Source: Bacteroidota bacterium
Lineage (GTDB): Bacteria > Bacteroidota > Bacteroidia > Chitinophagales > Chitinophagaceae
Reading direction: 5' to 3'
NCBI GenBank assembly: GCA_024640225.1
Contig: JAHEFK010000010.1
Location: 18,193 to 82,192 of the forward strand
Length of the DNA stretch: 64,000 nt
Each line of letters begins with the position of its first letter. Position 1 is the stretch's first letter. Under the pieces are notes generated by a model that worked only from the letters and a program-made list of their open reading frames with translations, made no database searches and was not told where the DNA came from. A program made the translations under genes and the position numbers. Positions 36,042 to 45,608 of the stretch are shown here, piece by piece.

Positions 36042-37296
36042 TTGCTTTTTGCTAGCAAATCTATGTTTTACTTCATGGATATTCGCACAAAATTCTAATA
36101 AAGAAAATTCGCCCTATTCACGATATGGTTTAGGAGAAGAACGATATGGATATAATGCCGCTTTAAAAGCTATGGGCGGTTTGTCTATTGCCTACAGCAA
36201 TCCCTTTGCTATCAATACGAATAATCCAGCATCTTATGCAGCCATAAAACTTACCACGTACGAAGTGGGTGTTGAAGCACGCAAACGTGCGATTGCTTCC
36301 AATACTGAAAGTTATAATACCGGTACGCTTACATTATCGCACCTTGCATTGGCATTTCCCGTAGGAAAACATGGAGGTTTTGTAATGGGTTTGACGCCTA
36401 AATCGGCAACCTATTATCGCTTCATTGATTCGGTTACCATTCCAGGAGTTGGAAATAGTAACAAAACTATTAATGGGGATGGTGGATTGACATACGCTTT
36501 TATGGGTGGAGCATACCAATATAAACAATTAAGCTTGGGTGCTAATTTGGGATATGAATTTGGAACCATTAGACACTCGAGCTATTTAGCAAATTATGAT
36601 ACTTTTAAAGTGTATAGTTCTGATTTTACGAGATCTTATCAAATTGGAGGCTTGCATTTGAAATTGGGTGCACTTTATAATTATAAAATCAATAAGCAAT
36701 ACACCTTGCATCTTGGCGCTACCTACGAGGCAGCACAAAAGCTACATTATTCAGAAGAGCAATATGCAAGTTCTTTCCGATATTCTGGTTCTTCAGCGAT
36801 ACGAGACACTGTTTATTCGTTGAAAAATTCGGATTTACCTATTCAGTTGCCAAGCTCCTTAGGCATTGGACTGCAATTAATATCTAATGATAAGTTAGGT
36901 TTTGGAGTAGATTACCTTCATAGTAATTTTAACCAATACAAGTTTAACGGACAAGCGGATACAAATGTCAATGCAACAGCTACGCGTATCACTGTTGGCG
37001 CTTATTATACACCCGATGCAAATGATGTATATCATTATGCTCAACGTATAACATATAGAATTGGTATATATGCTGGCAAAGAGCCGTTGCGTATCAATAA
37101 TACGGACATCACTTATACTGCTTTTACTTTTGGAGCTAGTTTGCCGTTCAAAAAGTCTACGGATAGAATTCAAACGGCTGTAGAGATAGGAGCAAGAGGT
37201 ACTAAATCTAATAACTTACTGAAAGAGAATTTTGTACGCTTCTCTATTTCTATGTCGCTCAACGATCGATGGTTTGTGAAAAGAAAATATGACTAA
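36022..37296 (+). CDS. Outer-membrane beta-barrel protein (FadL-like layout)
   Basis: The 424-residue protein has a signal peptide (about 1-22, ending IFAQ). The mature start NSPYSRYGLGE, followed by AMGGLSIAYSNPFAINTNNPAS, is a frequent Bacteroidota opening reminiscent of FadL/OmpP1 barrels. Alternating aromatic strands reach the end. Its place between coaX and lptC, overlapping both, is a gene order I recall from other Bacteroidota. A role in lipid or LPS handling is therefore plausible but not shown. Confidence 0.75.
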   Translation: MHQKLVSCFLLANLCFTSWIFAQNSNKENSPYSRYGLGEERYGYNAALKAMGGLSIAYSNPFAINTNNPASYAAIKLTTYEVGVEARKRAIASNTESYNTGTLTLSHLALAFPVGKHGGFVMGLTPKSATYYRFIDSVTIPGVGNSNKTINGDGGLTYAFMGGAYQYKQLSLGANLGYEFGTIRHSSYLANYDTFKVYSSDFTRSYQIGGLHLKLGALYNYKINKQYTLHLGATYEAAQKLHYSEEQYASSFRYSGSSAIRDTVYSLKNSDLPIQLPSSLGIGLQLISNDKLGFGVDYLHSNFNQYKFNGQADTNVNATATRITVGAYYTPDANDVYHYAQRITYRIGIYAGKEPLRINNTDITYTAFTFGASLPFKKSTDRIQTAVEIGARGTKSNNLLKENFVRFSISMSLNDRWFVKRKYD

Positions 37297-37879
37297 TAGG
37301 TTCATTCATAGTGCTAAACAAAAAGCAACTCGTTTTATATTTTTAAAACTAGTTGCTTTTTGTATGTTATGCCTATCGTGTACCAATAGTAAAGAACGCA
37401 TAAAGCACATTAAAGATTATGAGTCTTTGCAGGAAGACCGAGCTAGCGATGTTACCATCCTATACAGCGAAAAAGCGCTTGTAAAAGCCAATTTATTTGC
37501 CAGCGAATTTGTAAGGAACGAAAATGCTCGTCCGCCCTTTACAGAATTAAGAAAAAAAGTACGCGTATTTTTTTATGACGATCAAAAAAAGATTAAAAGT
37601 ACGCTGTATGCTAAGTATGCCCGTATGTACGAGCACAATAAAAACGTGATTATTAGAGATAGCATTGTGGTAATTAATCAAAAAGGAGAGCAATTGAAAA
37701 CAGAAGAATTAGTGTGGAATGAGCAGTTGCGAAAATTCTTCACCAATAAACCGGTGCAAATAAAGACGGCTACTCAAATGATTTATGGAAATGGATTAGA
37801 AGCCAATGAAGACTTTTCATATTATCAAATAACTCAAATAAAAGGTATTGTAAACCTCACAAATAATTCAGAACTTTAA
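37289..37879 (+). CDS. lptC: LPS export ABC transporter periplasmic protein LptC
   Basis: LptC links the LptBFG extractor to the periplasmic LptA bridge. The N-terminus is a basic leader plus a hydrophobic segment ending in a Cys (CLSCTNSK), suggesting lipid anchoring instead of the transmembrane helix of E. coli LptC. The repeated beta-jellyroll pattern includes VTILYSEKALVKANLFA, VRVFFYDDQKKIKSTLYAKYARM and KTEELVWNEQLRKFFTNKPV, where the L-W-N and F-T-N-PV motifs are typical. The gene overlaps the upstream stop by eight bases. Confidence 0.88.
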   Translation: MTNRFIHSAKQKATRFIFLKLVAFCMLCLSCTNSKERIKHIKDYESLQEDRASDVTILYSEKALVKANLFASEFVRNENARPPFTELRKKVRVFFYDDQKKIKSTLYAKYARMYEHNKNVIIRDSIVVINQKGEQLKTEELVWNEQLRKFFTNKPVQIKTATQMIYGNGLEANEDFSYYQITQIKGIVNLTNNSEL

Positions 37880-37894
37880 CCCCAAATAAAAATT

Positions 37895-40027
37895 ATGAAA
37901 AAAATAGTATCCTTATTTATTGCGTTTGCAATTATGCAAATGGCTAAAGCAGATGAAGGTATGTGGTTACCTTATCTCATTGGAAAAAACTATGACGATA
38001 TGGTTCGTAAAGGATTAGTGTTGTCTGCAGAAGACTTATATGCAGCTAATCATAGCAGCTTAAAAGATGCCATTGTGCAATTCAACGGTGGCTGTACAGG
38101 TGAGATTATTTCTAATAGTGGATTACTATTAACCAATCATCATTGTGGTTATGATGCTATTGCTACTTTAAGTACGGTAGAAAAAAATTATTTAGATAAT
38201 GGATTTTGGGCTTTAAGTAAAGACCAAGAATTGCCTGCTGTAGGCGTTTCTGTATTGTTTTTAGAAAGTATGGAAGATGTAACAGCGCAGGTTAATAAAG
38301 TAATTACGGGCCTAAGTGGGGAAGCGTTAACAAAAGCGCTTGCTGGATTGAAAAAAGAAATGGAAACCAAAGCTAATGAGGGTGGAAAATTTTACACTAC
38401 ACTTAAGGAGTATTTTAATGGTAACCAGTATATCCTAATAAAATATAAAAAATACACCGATGTTCGTTTAGTAGGTACACCACCTAAGTCCTTGGGTAAA
38501 TTTGGTGGAGACACCGACAATTGGATGTGGCCTCGTCATACTGCCGATTTCTCTATGTTTAGAGTGTATGCTAATGAAAATAATGAACCAGCCGATTACA
38601 ATAAAAACAATAAGCCTTACCATCCAAAAAATTATTTAGCGGTGTCCGCTAAAGGAGTTCGAGAAGGCGATTATGCTATGATTTTTGGATATCCTGGCAG
38701 AACAAATAGATATGAAACAGCAGCTGGCGTAGATTTGGCTATTCAAGAAGTAAATCCAACTATTGTTGCCATTAGAGATGCTCGATTGGCTGTTATGCGT
38801 AAGCATATGCAAGCAAACAAAGCAGTCTATTTAAAATTAACTTCTACGTATGCTCGTATTGCCAACTATTGGAAATATTTTATAGGTCAAACGGAACAAT
38901 TGAAAAGATTGCAAGTAGTTAATCAAAAGTCGAATCAAGAACAACAATTCATTGCTTGGTCTAATGCACACAATTACGATTATGCAAAAGAATTTGAAAC
39001 GATAAATGCAGCTACTAAAGCTTACAAACCATACGCTAAATTTTCTACATATTATAGTGAAGCATTTAGAGGTTGTTTAGTTAATAAAATAGCTTACGAC
39101 TGTTATGAGGTTTATAAAAAAATTAAAAACCCAGAATCAACTAAAGACTCTCTTTCAAAATTAGTAGATCAATTAAAGAAAAATAGAGCTTCTTTTATCA
39201 AATCAACTGATATGGCTATGGAGCAAGATTGGTATGCTACAAGTGCAGCAATGATTCAAAAGAATTTAGTAAAAGAACAATTTGTTGCTGCTATGTCTAA
39301 AATAGCGTTGCTAAAAGACAATAACTATAATGCATTTGCAGAAGCGGTATATAAAAAATCGTTTTTAGTAGATAGTGCCGCTTTCGAAAAATTCTGCGCT
39401 CATCCTACGTTGAAACAAATGAATGAGGATCTTGCAACGCAATATGCTTTTGCAATGATACAATCCTACGACTCCCTAATTAAGTCTCATGTAGATGCCT
39501 ATAATGAGGTAAAAACTCCATTTGCTAAGAAGTACTTAAAAGGTTTGTTGGAAATGAAGAATAATCAATTGATGTATCCAGATGCTAATTCTACTATGCG
39601 TATTACGTATGGTACTGTAAAAAGCTACGAACCAACAGATGGCGTTAAGTATAAATATTATACTACTTTAGACGGTCTTGCTGCAAAATATAAAGCAGGT
39701 GATGATGAATTTGATGCACCTCAAGCATTAATCGATTTGTATAAAAAGAAAGATTATGGAAATTGGGCGGATGCAGACGGCACCTTGCATACTTGTTTTA
39801 TAACCAATAACGATATTACGGGTGGCAATTCCGGAAGTCCGGTATTAAATGCAAAAGGCGAATTAATTGGAGCAGCATTTGATGGTAACTGGGAAGCGAT
39901 GAGTGGAGATATTGCATTTGATAAAAAATATAAAAGAACGATCGTTTGCGATGTTCGTTATATTTTATTCCTAATTGACAAATTAGGCAATGCGCAAAAC
40001 TTAATTCAAGAAATGGATATTCAATAA
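37895..40027 (+). CDS. S46 family dipeptidyl-peptidase (DPP7-like)
   Basis: This secreted serine exopeptidase releases N-terminal dipeptides; Bacteroidota use such enzymes to feed on peptides. There is a signal peptide (1-19). The triad is visible: His83 in TNHHCGY, Asp near 218 in ADFSMFR, and Ser646 in GGNSGSPV. The specificity segment reads AFDGNWEAMSGD, with Gly where the acidic-specific DPP11 enzymes have Arg, so a hydrophobic P1 preference is likely. The 710-residue length matches the family. It starts 15 bases after lptC and ends at a strong hairpin. Confidence 0.94.
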   Translation: MKKIVSLFIAFAIMQMAKADEGMWLPYLIGKNYDDMVRKGLVLSAEDLYAANHSSLKDAIVQFNGGCTGEIISNSGLLLTNHHCGYDAIATLSTVEKNYLDNGFWALSKDQELPAVGVSVLFLESMEDVTAQVNKVITGLSGEALTKALAGLKKEMETKANEGGKFYTTLKEYFNGNQYILIKYKKYTDVRLVGTPPKSLGKFGGDTDNWMWPRHTADFSMFRVYANENNEPADYNKNNKPYHPKNYLAVSAKGVREGDYAMIFGYPGRTNRYETAAGVDLAIQEVNPTIVAIRDARLAVMRKHMQANKAVYLKLTSTYARIANYWKYFIGQTEQLKRLQVVNQKSNQEQQFIAWSNAHNYDYAKEFETINAATKAYKPYAKFSTYYSEAFRGCLVNKIAYDCYEVYKKIKNPESTKDSLSKLVDQLKKNRASFIKSTDMAMEQDWYATSAAMIQKNLVKEQFVAAMSKIALLKDNNYNAFAEAVYKKSFLVDSAAFEKFCAHPTLKQMNEDLATQYAFAMIQSYDSLIKSHVDAYNEVKTPFAKKYLKGLLEMKNNQLMYPDANSTMRITYGTVKSYEPTDGVKYKYYTTLDGLAAKYKAGDDEFDAPQALIDLYKKKDYGNWADADGTLHTCFITNNDITGGNSGSPVLNAKGELIGAAFDGNWEAMSGDIAFDKKYKRTIVCDVRYILFLIDKLGNAQNLIQEMDIQ

Positions 40028-40046
40028 GAATCATTTCAATTAACAT

Positions 40047-40078
40047 AAAAAAGGTGTTGCATTTGCAACACCTTTTTT
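40047..40078. terminator. Bidirectional terminator between S46 peptidase and gpsA
   Basis: A perfect inverted repeat with 15-base arms (AAAAAAGGTGTTGCA and its complement) is centred on TT. T-runs occur on both strands, between two convergent genes. The stop of gpsA lies immediately next to it. Confidence 0.93.
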
Positions 40079-40079
40079 A

Positions 40080-41108
40080 TTAGGATAAGATGGCTTCTAT
40101 TTCTTTAAATACCTCTTCAGCATCATTATTATTCCAGAGGATATTATAAATAGCTTTTGTAATAGGCATCTCTATACCCAACTCTTCTTGAATAATATCC
40201 ATGCCTTTGGCTGCATAATAACCTTCGGCTACCATTTTCATTTCTATAATAGCGGCTTTTACAGAATAGCCTTTACCAATCATATTACCAAACATTCTAT
40301 TTCGGCTATGCAGCGAATAGCAAGTTACTAGCAAGTCGCCCAAATAGGCGCTGGTATGAAAATCAGGTACTTCGTTGGAAGGATGTATTTTTTCGAAATG
40401 ATAATTTAAAAATTGATACATCTCTTTGTAGCAATTGGTAATATATACACTCAAAAAATTATCTCCATAATCTAAGCCATGAGCAATACCTGCTCCCACA
40501 GCATATATGTTTTTAAGTACGGCAGCAAATTGGGCACCCCAAATATCATTATTATGAAAGGTGTTGATATAATTTGTTTTGAATAGGGTAGCTGCAGCTG
40601 CGGCTAATTCGGTATTAAGGCTAGAAAACGTTAAGTATGATAAACGTTCATTCGCTACCTCTTCTGCATGACAAGGTCCAGTGATTGCAGCATAATGCTC
40701 AATAGGGAAGGCATAGTTAGCAGCTAAATAATCGTTGATTAATTGATGTGGTTTTGGTAATATTCCTTTAATGGCGCTTATGATATTTTTCCCTTTCCAA
40801 CTATCTGCAGCTACAGATTCAATGACCTCTTGAGCATAGGCAGAGGGTACACAAAAGATGAGTGTATCTGCTTCTTTTAATACTAAATGCAAATCGCTAC
40901 TTAAACCTATCAATTGCATATTGAATTGAACAGAGGTTAAGTAATTTAAATTATGGCTTCTTTTCTGGAGGTGCTGAATCGCTTTCTCATCCCTTATCCA
41001 CCAGGTAAATGGAATCTGGTTGTCATTTAGCATTTTTGCTAATGCTGTTCCCCAGCTGCCATTACCTATTATGCCTATCTTGCCTAAATATTTTATTGCC
41101 TCTTCCAT
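40080..41108 (-). CDS. gpsA: Glycerol-3-phosphate dehydrogenase [NAD(P)+]
   Basis: GpsA makes sn-glycerol-3-phosphate for phospholipids. The Rossmann motif GNGSWGTALAKML is at about 16-28. The active-site region has CVPSAYAQEV, IKGILP, GPCHAEEVANERLS (catalytic Lys region near 140) and LKNIYAVGAGIAHGLDYGDN near 205. The length is 342. It starts one base after the adaptor gene stop, as part of metG-adaptor-gpsA. Confidence 0.95.
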   Translation of the reverse strand: MEEAIKYLGKIGIIGNGSWGTALAKMLNDNQIPFTWWIRDEKAIQHLQKRSHNLNYLTSVQFNMQLIGLSSDLHLVLKEADTLIFCVPSAYAQEVIESVAADSWKGKNIISAIKGILPKPHQLINDYLAANYAFPIEHYAAITGPCHAEEVANERLSYLTFSSLNTELAAAAATLFKTNYINTFHNNDIWGAQFAAVLKNIYAVGAGIAHGLDYGDNFLSVYITNCYKEMYQFLNYHFEKIHPSNEVPDFHTSAYLGDLLVTCYSLHSRNRMFGNMIGKGYSVKAAIIEMKMVAEGYYAAKGMDIIQEELGIEMPITKAIYNILWNNNDAEEVFKEIEAILS

Positions 41109-41109
41109 A

Positions 41110-42423
41110 TTAATCGTTGAGCTCTTTACTTTCCAATAATTTTTCTTTCGTAGTTGTGCTAACGTTTAAATTATCTTTTAGGATTTTTGAAATCACGCCA
41201 TAAGGTAGGATCACAATTTGTTCATGCAGGTTTAATCCCTTGCTAATCTGAATATATTGATTGTCTTGAATGCCAGTGGTAACATCTCTTAAAACAACTT
41301 TTTTTGTTGTCGGTTGATAGCAAAATACTACTTGTCTCAAATTTGTTAATTCGGTTTCTTGTTTCTTTTTATCGTCAGGCCATGCTCTGGTTGTAACAGC
41401 ACTGATAGGCACTGAAATAGCATTTTTCACTTTGGTAGTTTGTATTTCTACAGAGGCCGACATGCCTGGTTTGAAAATGTAATTGATGGTCCCATCGCGA
41501 CCATCAATTTTATTTTTTTCAAGTATCAAAATATGAACTACATAATTTGTGATTTGGTCAGTACTTGTGCTTAAGCTCGACTTATTGCTGGATACAGCTA
41601 TCTTTGATACAATACCCACAAATTTTTTATTTCTATACGCATCCGTCTCAATACTACACGAATCGCCAATTTTCACTTTAGCAATATCGGTTTCACTCAC
41701 ATCTACACGCACTTCCATTTTATCCATATCTGCAATGCTGAGCAATTCAGTTCCTGCCATTTGCGCTGTTCCTACTACGCGTTCACCTTTTTTTACATTG
41801 AGTTTTGATATGGTACCTGCACTTGGTGCATAAATGGAACTTTTTCTCAAATTTTCTCTAGCCTGCGTTAAGGAAGCTGATGCACTTTTGATGCTGTACA
41901 TGCCACCTGTTGAGCTTGATAATAGTGCCTCGTAAGTTGCCATGCTAGACTTGTACTGCGTTTCTATTTGTTCAAATTCTTGAGCAGAAATCACTTTGTC
42001 TTCAAATAACTTCTTGTTTCGGATGTAATTTAATTTAGCTTGTTGAAATTGCGCTTCTGCTTGTGCTGCCATTTCTTTTGTGTTCTTGGCATTAGCTTTT
42101 GTCTGATTTAATTGCGCTTCCGATTGGGTTACAATAGATTCGTAAATAGCATTATTAATACGAGCTAAGAGTGCTCCTTGTTGCACATAATCGCCCTCTT
42201 CATAAGGAAGTTCAATAATTTCACCACTAACCTCTGGACTAATTTTCACTTCCGTTACCGGGAAAACACTGCCGCTTGCACTTACGGTTTCCGTTATGTC
42301 GCGTTGTTTGACAGAATCTACAACCACCTGAATTTGGTTGGATTTAGATCCTGCAGATTTAATTAAAATGATAAGTGCTACAACACCAATGCCTATGAAA
42401 ATAAAGAGTTTTTTCTTTTTCAT
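41110..42423 (-). CDS. HlyD/RND-type periplasmic adaptor protein
   Basis: This membrane-fusion protein joins an inner-membrane pump to an outer-membrane channel. It has an N-terminal membrane anchor (about 5-23, after MKKKKLF). A split lipoyl/barrel-sandwich domain (VFPVTEVKISPEVSGEIIELPYEEGDYV and IYAPSAGTISKLNVKKGERV) is separated by a long coiled-coil hairpin (about 95-190). A beta-barrel region follows. It resembles MacA-type adaptors. No pump or TolC-like gene is adjacent, which is unusual, so its partner must be encoded elsewhere. It is flanked closely by metG (7 bases) and gpsA (1 base). Confidence 0.9.
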   Translation of the reverse strand: MKKKKLFIFIGIGVVALIILIKSAGSKSNQIQVVVDSVKQRDITETVSASGSVFPVTEVKISPEVSGEIIELPYEEGDYVQQGALLARINNAIYESIVTQSEAQLNQTKANAKNTKEMAAQAEAQFQQAKLNYIRNKKLFEDKVISAQEFEQIETQYKSSMATYEALLSSSTGGMYSIKSASASLTQARENLRKSSIYAPSAGTISKLNVKKGERVVGTAQMAGTELLSIADMDKMEVRVDVSETDIAKVKIGDSCSIETDAYRNKKFVGIVSKIAVSSNKSSLSTSTDQITNYVVHILILEKNKIDGRDGTINYIFKPGMSASVEIQTTKVKNAISVPISAVTTRAWPDDKKKQETELTNLRQVVFCYQPTTKKVVLRDVTTGIQDNQYIQISKGLNLHEQIVILPYGVISKILKDNLNVSTTTKEKLLESKELND

Positions 42424-42430
42424 GTTACGT

Positions 42431-44515
42431 TTAATTTACCGTTTTACCAGATGGTACTAGCGTAGTAGGTGATACAAATACTAATTTCCCATCTTCGTTT
42501 TCTGTCATTAAAATCATGCCTTCGCTTTCTATACCACGCATTTTTCTGGGTGCTAAATTAGCAACTACTATTACTTGTTTTTGAACAATCTCTTCTGGAT
42601 TAAAATGTTGAGCAATACCGGAAACAATCGTTCTTGTTTCTTCCCCAAGTGCCACAGATAATTTTAGCAACTTGTCTGCTTTTTCTACTTTTTCTGCACT
42701 AAGTATAGTGCCTATGCGCAAATCTATTTTTGCAAAATCATCAAATTGGATGAGTTCTTTTTTAGTTGGTGTTGCTTCCACAGTTTTTGAAGTTGATGTA
42801 GTTGATGAAGTGCTAGCAATTAAATTTGATTTCAATTTTTCGATTTGAGCAAGAATCTCATCATCTTCAATTTTTCTAAATAGTAATTCCGGCGCTCTCA
42901 AAGCATAGTTTACTTTTAATAAATCCAAAGAACCGCCATTTTCCCAATCGAGCATTTTATCTACCACTTTCATCATGTGGCACATTTTCTTAGCGGTAGC
43001 CGGTAAAAAGGGTTGAATATAAATTGCAAGATTAGCACAAAGTTGAAGGCAAATATGCAAGCTATTATCGATAAGTGCTTGTTTGTTCTCTTGTGTATTC
43101 GTTTCTTTTGCTAATATCCATGGAGCTTTATCTTGAAGGTATTTATTGCCTTTTCTCGATAAGTCAATGACTTCGAAAAGTGCATCTCTAAATTTGTAAT
43201 TTTCAAGAAGTCCACTAACGCTTTCTTTTGTCTTTTGGATATCAGCCATTAAATGATGATCAGCTTCGTCTAATAGCTCTTTATGTAATGGAGGTACTTT
43301 GCCATTGCATAATTTATGCATCAGCACAAAGGCTCTATTTACAAAGTTGCCAAAAGTGGCAACCAATTCATTGTTGGTTCTATCTTGAAAGTCTTTCCAA
43401 GTAAAATCATTGTCTTTAGTTTCAGGTGCATTAGCACATAATACATAGCGCAATACGTCTTCTTGATCTGGAAAATCTTTTACATACTCATGCACCCATA
43501 CTGCCCAGTTTCTTGAGGTAGATACTTTTTCTCCTTCGATGTTTAAAAACTCATTGGCAGGTACATTGTCTGGTAATATAAAATCGCCATGCGCTTTTAG
43601 CATGGATGGGAAGATGATGCAGTGAAATACAATATTGTCTTTGCCTATGAAATGAACCAATTTACTGCTCTCGTCACACCAATAATCTTTCCAGTCGTTG
43701 GTTAATTCTTTTGTTGCACTGATATACCCAATCGGAGCATCAAACCAAACATAGAGCACTTTGCCTTCGGCATTTGGCAACGGAACCGGAATACCCCAAT
43801 TGCTATCTCTTGTCATAGCTCTTGGTTGCAAGCCGCTATCTATCCAGCTTTTACATTGTCCATATACATTCGATTTCCAAGTTTGTTTCTTACCATCTAC
43901 AATCCACTCTTTTAGGAATGCTTCGTATTGGTTGAGCGGGAAATACCAATGGGTAGTTTCTTTTTTTACAGGTATAGCATTGCTCAAGGCGCTTCTTGGC
44001 TGAATCAATTGGTCTGGAGAAAGGGTAGAACCGCATTTTTCACACTGATCGCCGTAAGCATTTTCATTGCTGCAAATAGGACAGGTACCTACGATATAAC
44101 GGTCTGCTAAAAAAACTTGTTTTTCTTCATCGAAATATTGTTCACTTGTTTTTTCTTCAAAACATCCTTTTTCATAAAGCTTCTTGAAGAAGTCTTGCGC
44201 ACATTCAAAATGAGTAGTGTTAGAGGTTCTAGAAAATATATCAAAAGATATATTCATTTTATCGAACGAATCTTTGATTAAGGCATGGTATTTATCTACC
44301 ACATCTTTGGGCGTGCAATGCTCTTTCATGGCACGGATAGTAATAGGCACGCCATGCTCATCGCTTCCACATATAAATTTTACATCTTTCTTTTGTGCTC
44401 TTAAATAACGTACATAAATATCAGCAGGCAAATAACAACCAGCTAAATGACCAATATGAACCGGGCCATTAGCATAGGGCAAAGCTGCGGTGACTAAAAA
44501 ACGTTTGGGATCCAT
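42431..44515 (-). CDS. metG: Methionine--tRNA ligase
   Basis: This class I synthetase charges tRNA-Met. The HIGH motif is PVHIGHLAG near residue 17. A zinc knuckle (CPIC and CEKC near 146-161) follows. The KMSKS loop is the variant KVSTS near 335. An anticodon-binding helical domain leads to a C-terminal EMAP/Trbp111-type tRNA-binding domain (about 590-694: [20 protein letters not shown]). The length of 694 is usual for Bacteroidota enzymes with the C-terminal extension. Confidence 0.96.
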   Translation of the reverse strand: MDPKRFLVTAALPYANGPVHIGHLAGCYLPADIYVRYLRAQKKDVKFICGSDEHGVPITIRAMKEHCTPKDVVDKYHALIKDSFDKMNISFDIFSRTSNTTHFECAQDFFKKLYEKGCFEEKTSEQYFDEEKQVFLADRYIVGTCPICSNENAYGDQCEKCGSTLSPDQLIQPRSALSNAIPVKKETTHWYFPLNQYEAFLKEWIVDGKKQTWKSNVYGQCKSWIDSGLQPRAMTRDSNWGIPVPLPNAEGKVLYVWFDAPIGYISATKELTNDWKDYWCDESSKLVHFIGKDNIVFHCIIFPSMLKAHGDFILPDNVPANEFLNIEGEKVSTSRNWAVWVHEYVKDFPDQEDVLRYVLCANAPETKDNDFTWKDFQDRTNNELVATFGNFVNRAFVLMHKLCNGKVPPLHKELLDEADHHLMADIQKTKESVSGLLENYKFRDALFEVIDLSRKGNKYLQDKAPWILAKETNTQENKQALIDNSLHICLQLCANLAIYIQPFLPATAKKMCHMMKVVDKMLDWENGGSLDLLKVNYALRAPELLFRKIEDDEILAQIEKLKSNLIASTSSTTSTSKTVEATPTKKELIQFDDFAKIDLRIGTILSAEKVEKADKLLKLSVALGEETRTIVSGIAQHFNPEEIVQKQVIVVANLAPRKMRGIESEGMILMTENEDGKLVFVSPTTLVPSGKTVN

Positions 44516-44627
44516 TAAATTGATAAGTATTTAGGCTGCTAAGTTACATTATTTTTATGACTGAAAGGCCTATACATGCTAGGGAATAGGGTATAATCAT
44601 CACCTTTTACAAAGTAATTAGAACAAT

Positions 44628-45398
44628 TTAGCTTAATAAATCACTCCAAGCATTACTCAATTGCTCTTTTAATTTGTAATGCGTAAGATCGTATTGAATG
44701 GGTACTATAGAAGTATAGTTTTGCTCTAAAACATTAATATCGCTATCGGCATCTTCGTCTTTATGCACAAATGACCCCACCATCCAATGGTAAGCAACTC
44801 CTCGAGGATCTTTACGGGTATCAAAATTTTCATTCCAAGATCCATTTCCTTGCTTACAAATTTTCATACCCTTATGCTCCTCAATACTGCATTTAGGGAT
44901 ATTGACATTCAACAATGAATGCAGGGGCAGTCCTTCTTCTAAAACTTTCTTAGATAAGCTATGGGCTACTTGTTTTGCTAAGCTAAAATCGGCATGGTGA
45001 CTAAAATCGAGTAATGAAAAACCGATTGCGGGTATGCCTTCTAAAGCGGCTTCCATTGCAGCACTCATGGTGCCAGAATACAGGATGTTAATGGATGCAT
45101 TACTACCATGATTAATGCCACTGATGCATAAATCTGGTTTTCGATGCAGCACGATGCTTTTGGCTAATTTTACACAATCGGCTGGTGTGCCCGATGTTTG
45201 AAACGCTTTTATATCATCAAAAATGTTCACTTCATTCATGCGCAAGGGTTCTCCAATAGTAATAGCATGACCCATGCCAGATTGGGGTCGGTCGGGAGCT
45301 ACTACTATAATTTCTGCTAATCCTTGCACCGATTCTACTAAAGCTCTTATACCTGGAGCGGTTATGCCATCATCATTGGTTATTAATATTGTTTTCAT
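44628..45398 (-). CDS. surE: 5'/3'-nucleotidase SurE
   Basis: SurE is a metal-dependent phosphatase of nucleoside monophosphates. The start MKTILITNDDGITAPG holds the metal-binding Asp pair at residues 8-9. Other motifs are APDRPQSGMGHAIT near 38, SGTPADCV near 72, and SGINHGSNASINILYSGTMSAAMEA near 93. I chose the ATG at 45398, since the open frame upstream adds 22 residues not found in SurE proteins. The length is then 256. Confidence 0.94.
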   Translation of the reverse strand: MKTILITNDDGITAPGIRALVESVQGLAEIIVVAPDRPQSGMGHAITIGEPLRMNEVNIFDDIKAFQTSGTPADCVKLAKSIVLHRKPDLCISGINHGSNASINILYSGTMSAAMEAALEGIPAIGFSLLDFSHHADFSLAKQVAHSLSKKVLEEGLPLHSLLNVNIPKCSIEEHKGMKICKQGNGSWNENFDTRKDPRGVAYHWMVGSFVHKDEDADSDINVLEQNYTSIVPIQYDLTHYKLKEQLSNAWSDLLS

Positions 45399-45517
45399 TT
45401 TGTGGGAGTCTATAGCTAATTTATTGGTACATACGCTAAATACATAACTTAAAATTGCAAGCACAGCCTATTGAAAATAAACAAGATGCTACTTGAATTT
45501 AATGTTATAATGCAGCG

Positions 45518-45533
45518 AAAGTAAATTTACTTT
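45518..45533. promoter_or_regulatory. 16-base perfect palindrome in the surE-carA divergent region
   Basis: AAAGTAAATTTACTTT reads the same on both strands. It sits 120 bases from the surE start and 75 from carA. It could be an operator, but AT-rich palindromes of this length are expected now and then by chance in 64 kb of such DNA. Confidence 0.25.
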
Positions 45534-45567
45534 TTTTATCCACAAATATGCTAATATTTAATTTTTC

Positions 45568-45599
45568 TTTGCTAAAATCAACCGAATGTATGACCTTTG
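45568..45599 (+). promoter_or_regulatory. Predicted promoter of carA
   Basis: TTTG at 45568-45571 lies 20 bases before GACCTTTG at 45592-45599, which fits the Bacteroidota TTTG-N19-21-TAnnTTTG pattern with one mismatch. The carA ATG is ten bases past the box, so the predicted leader is only a few bases. Confidence 0.55.
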
Positions 45600-45608
45600 C
45601 ATTCAATT

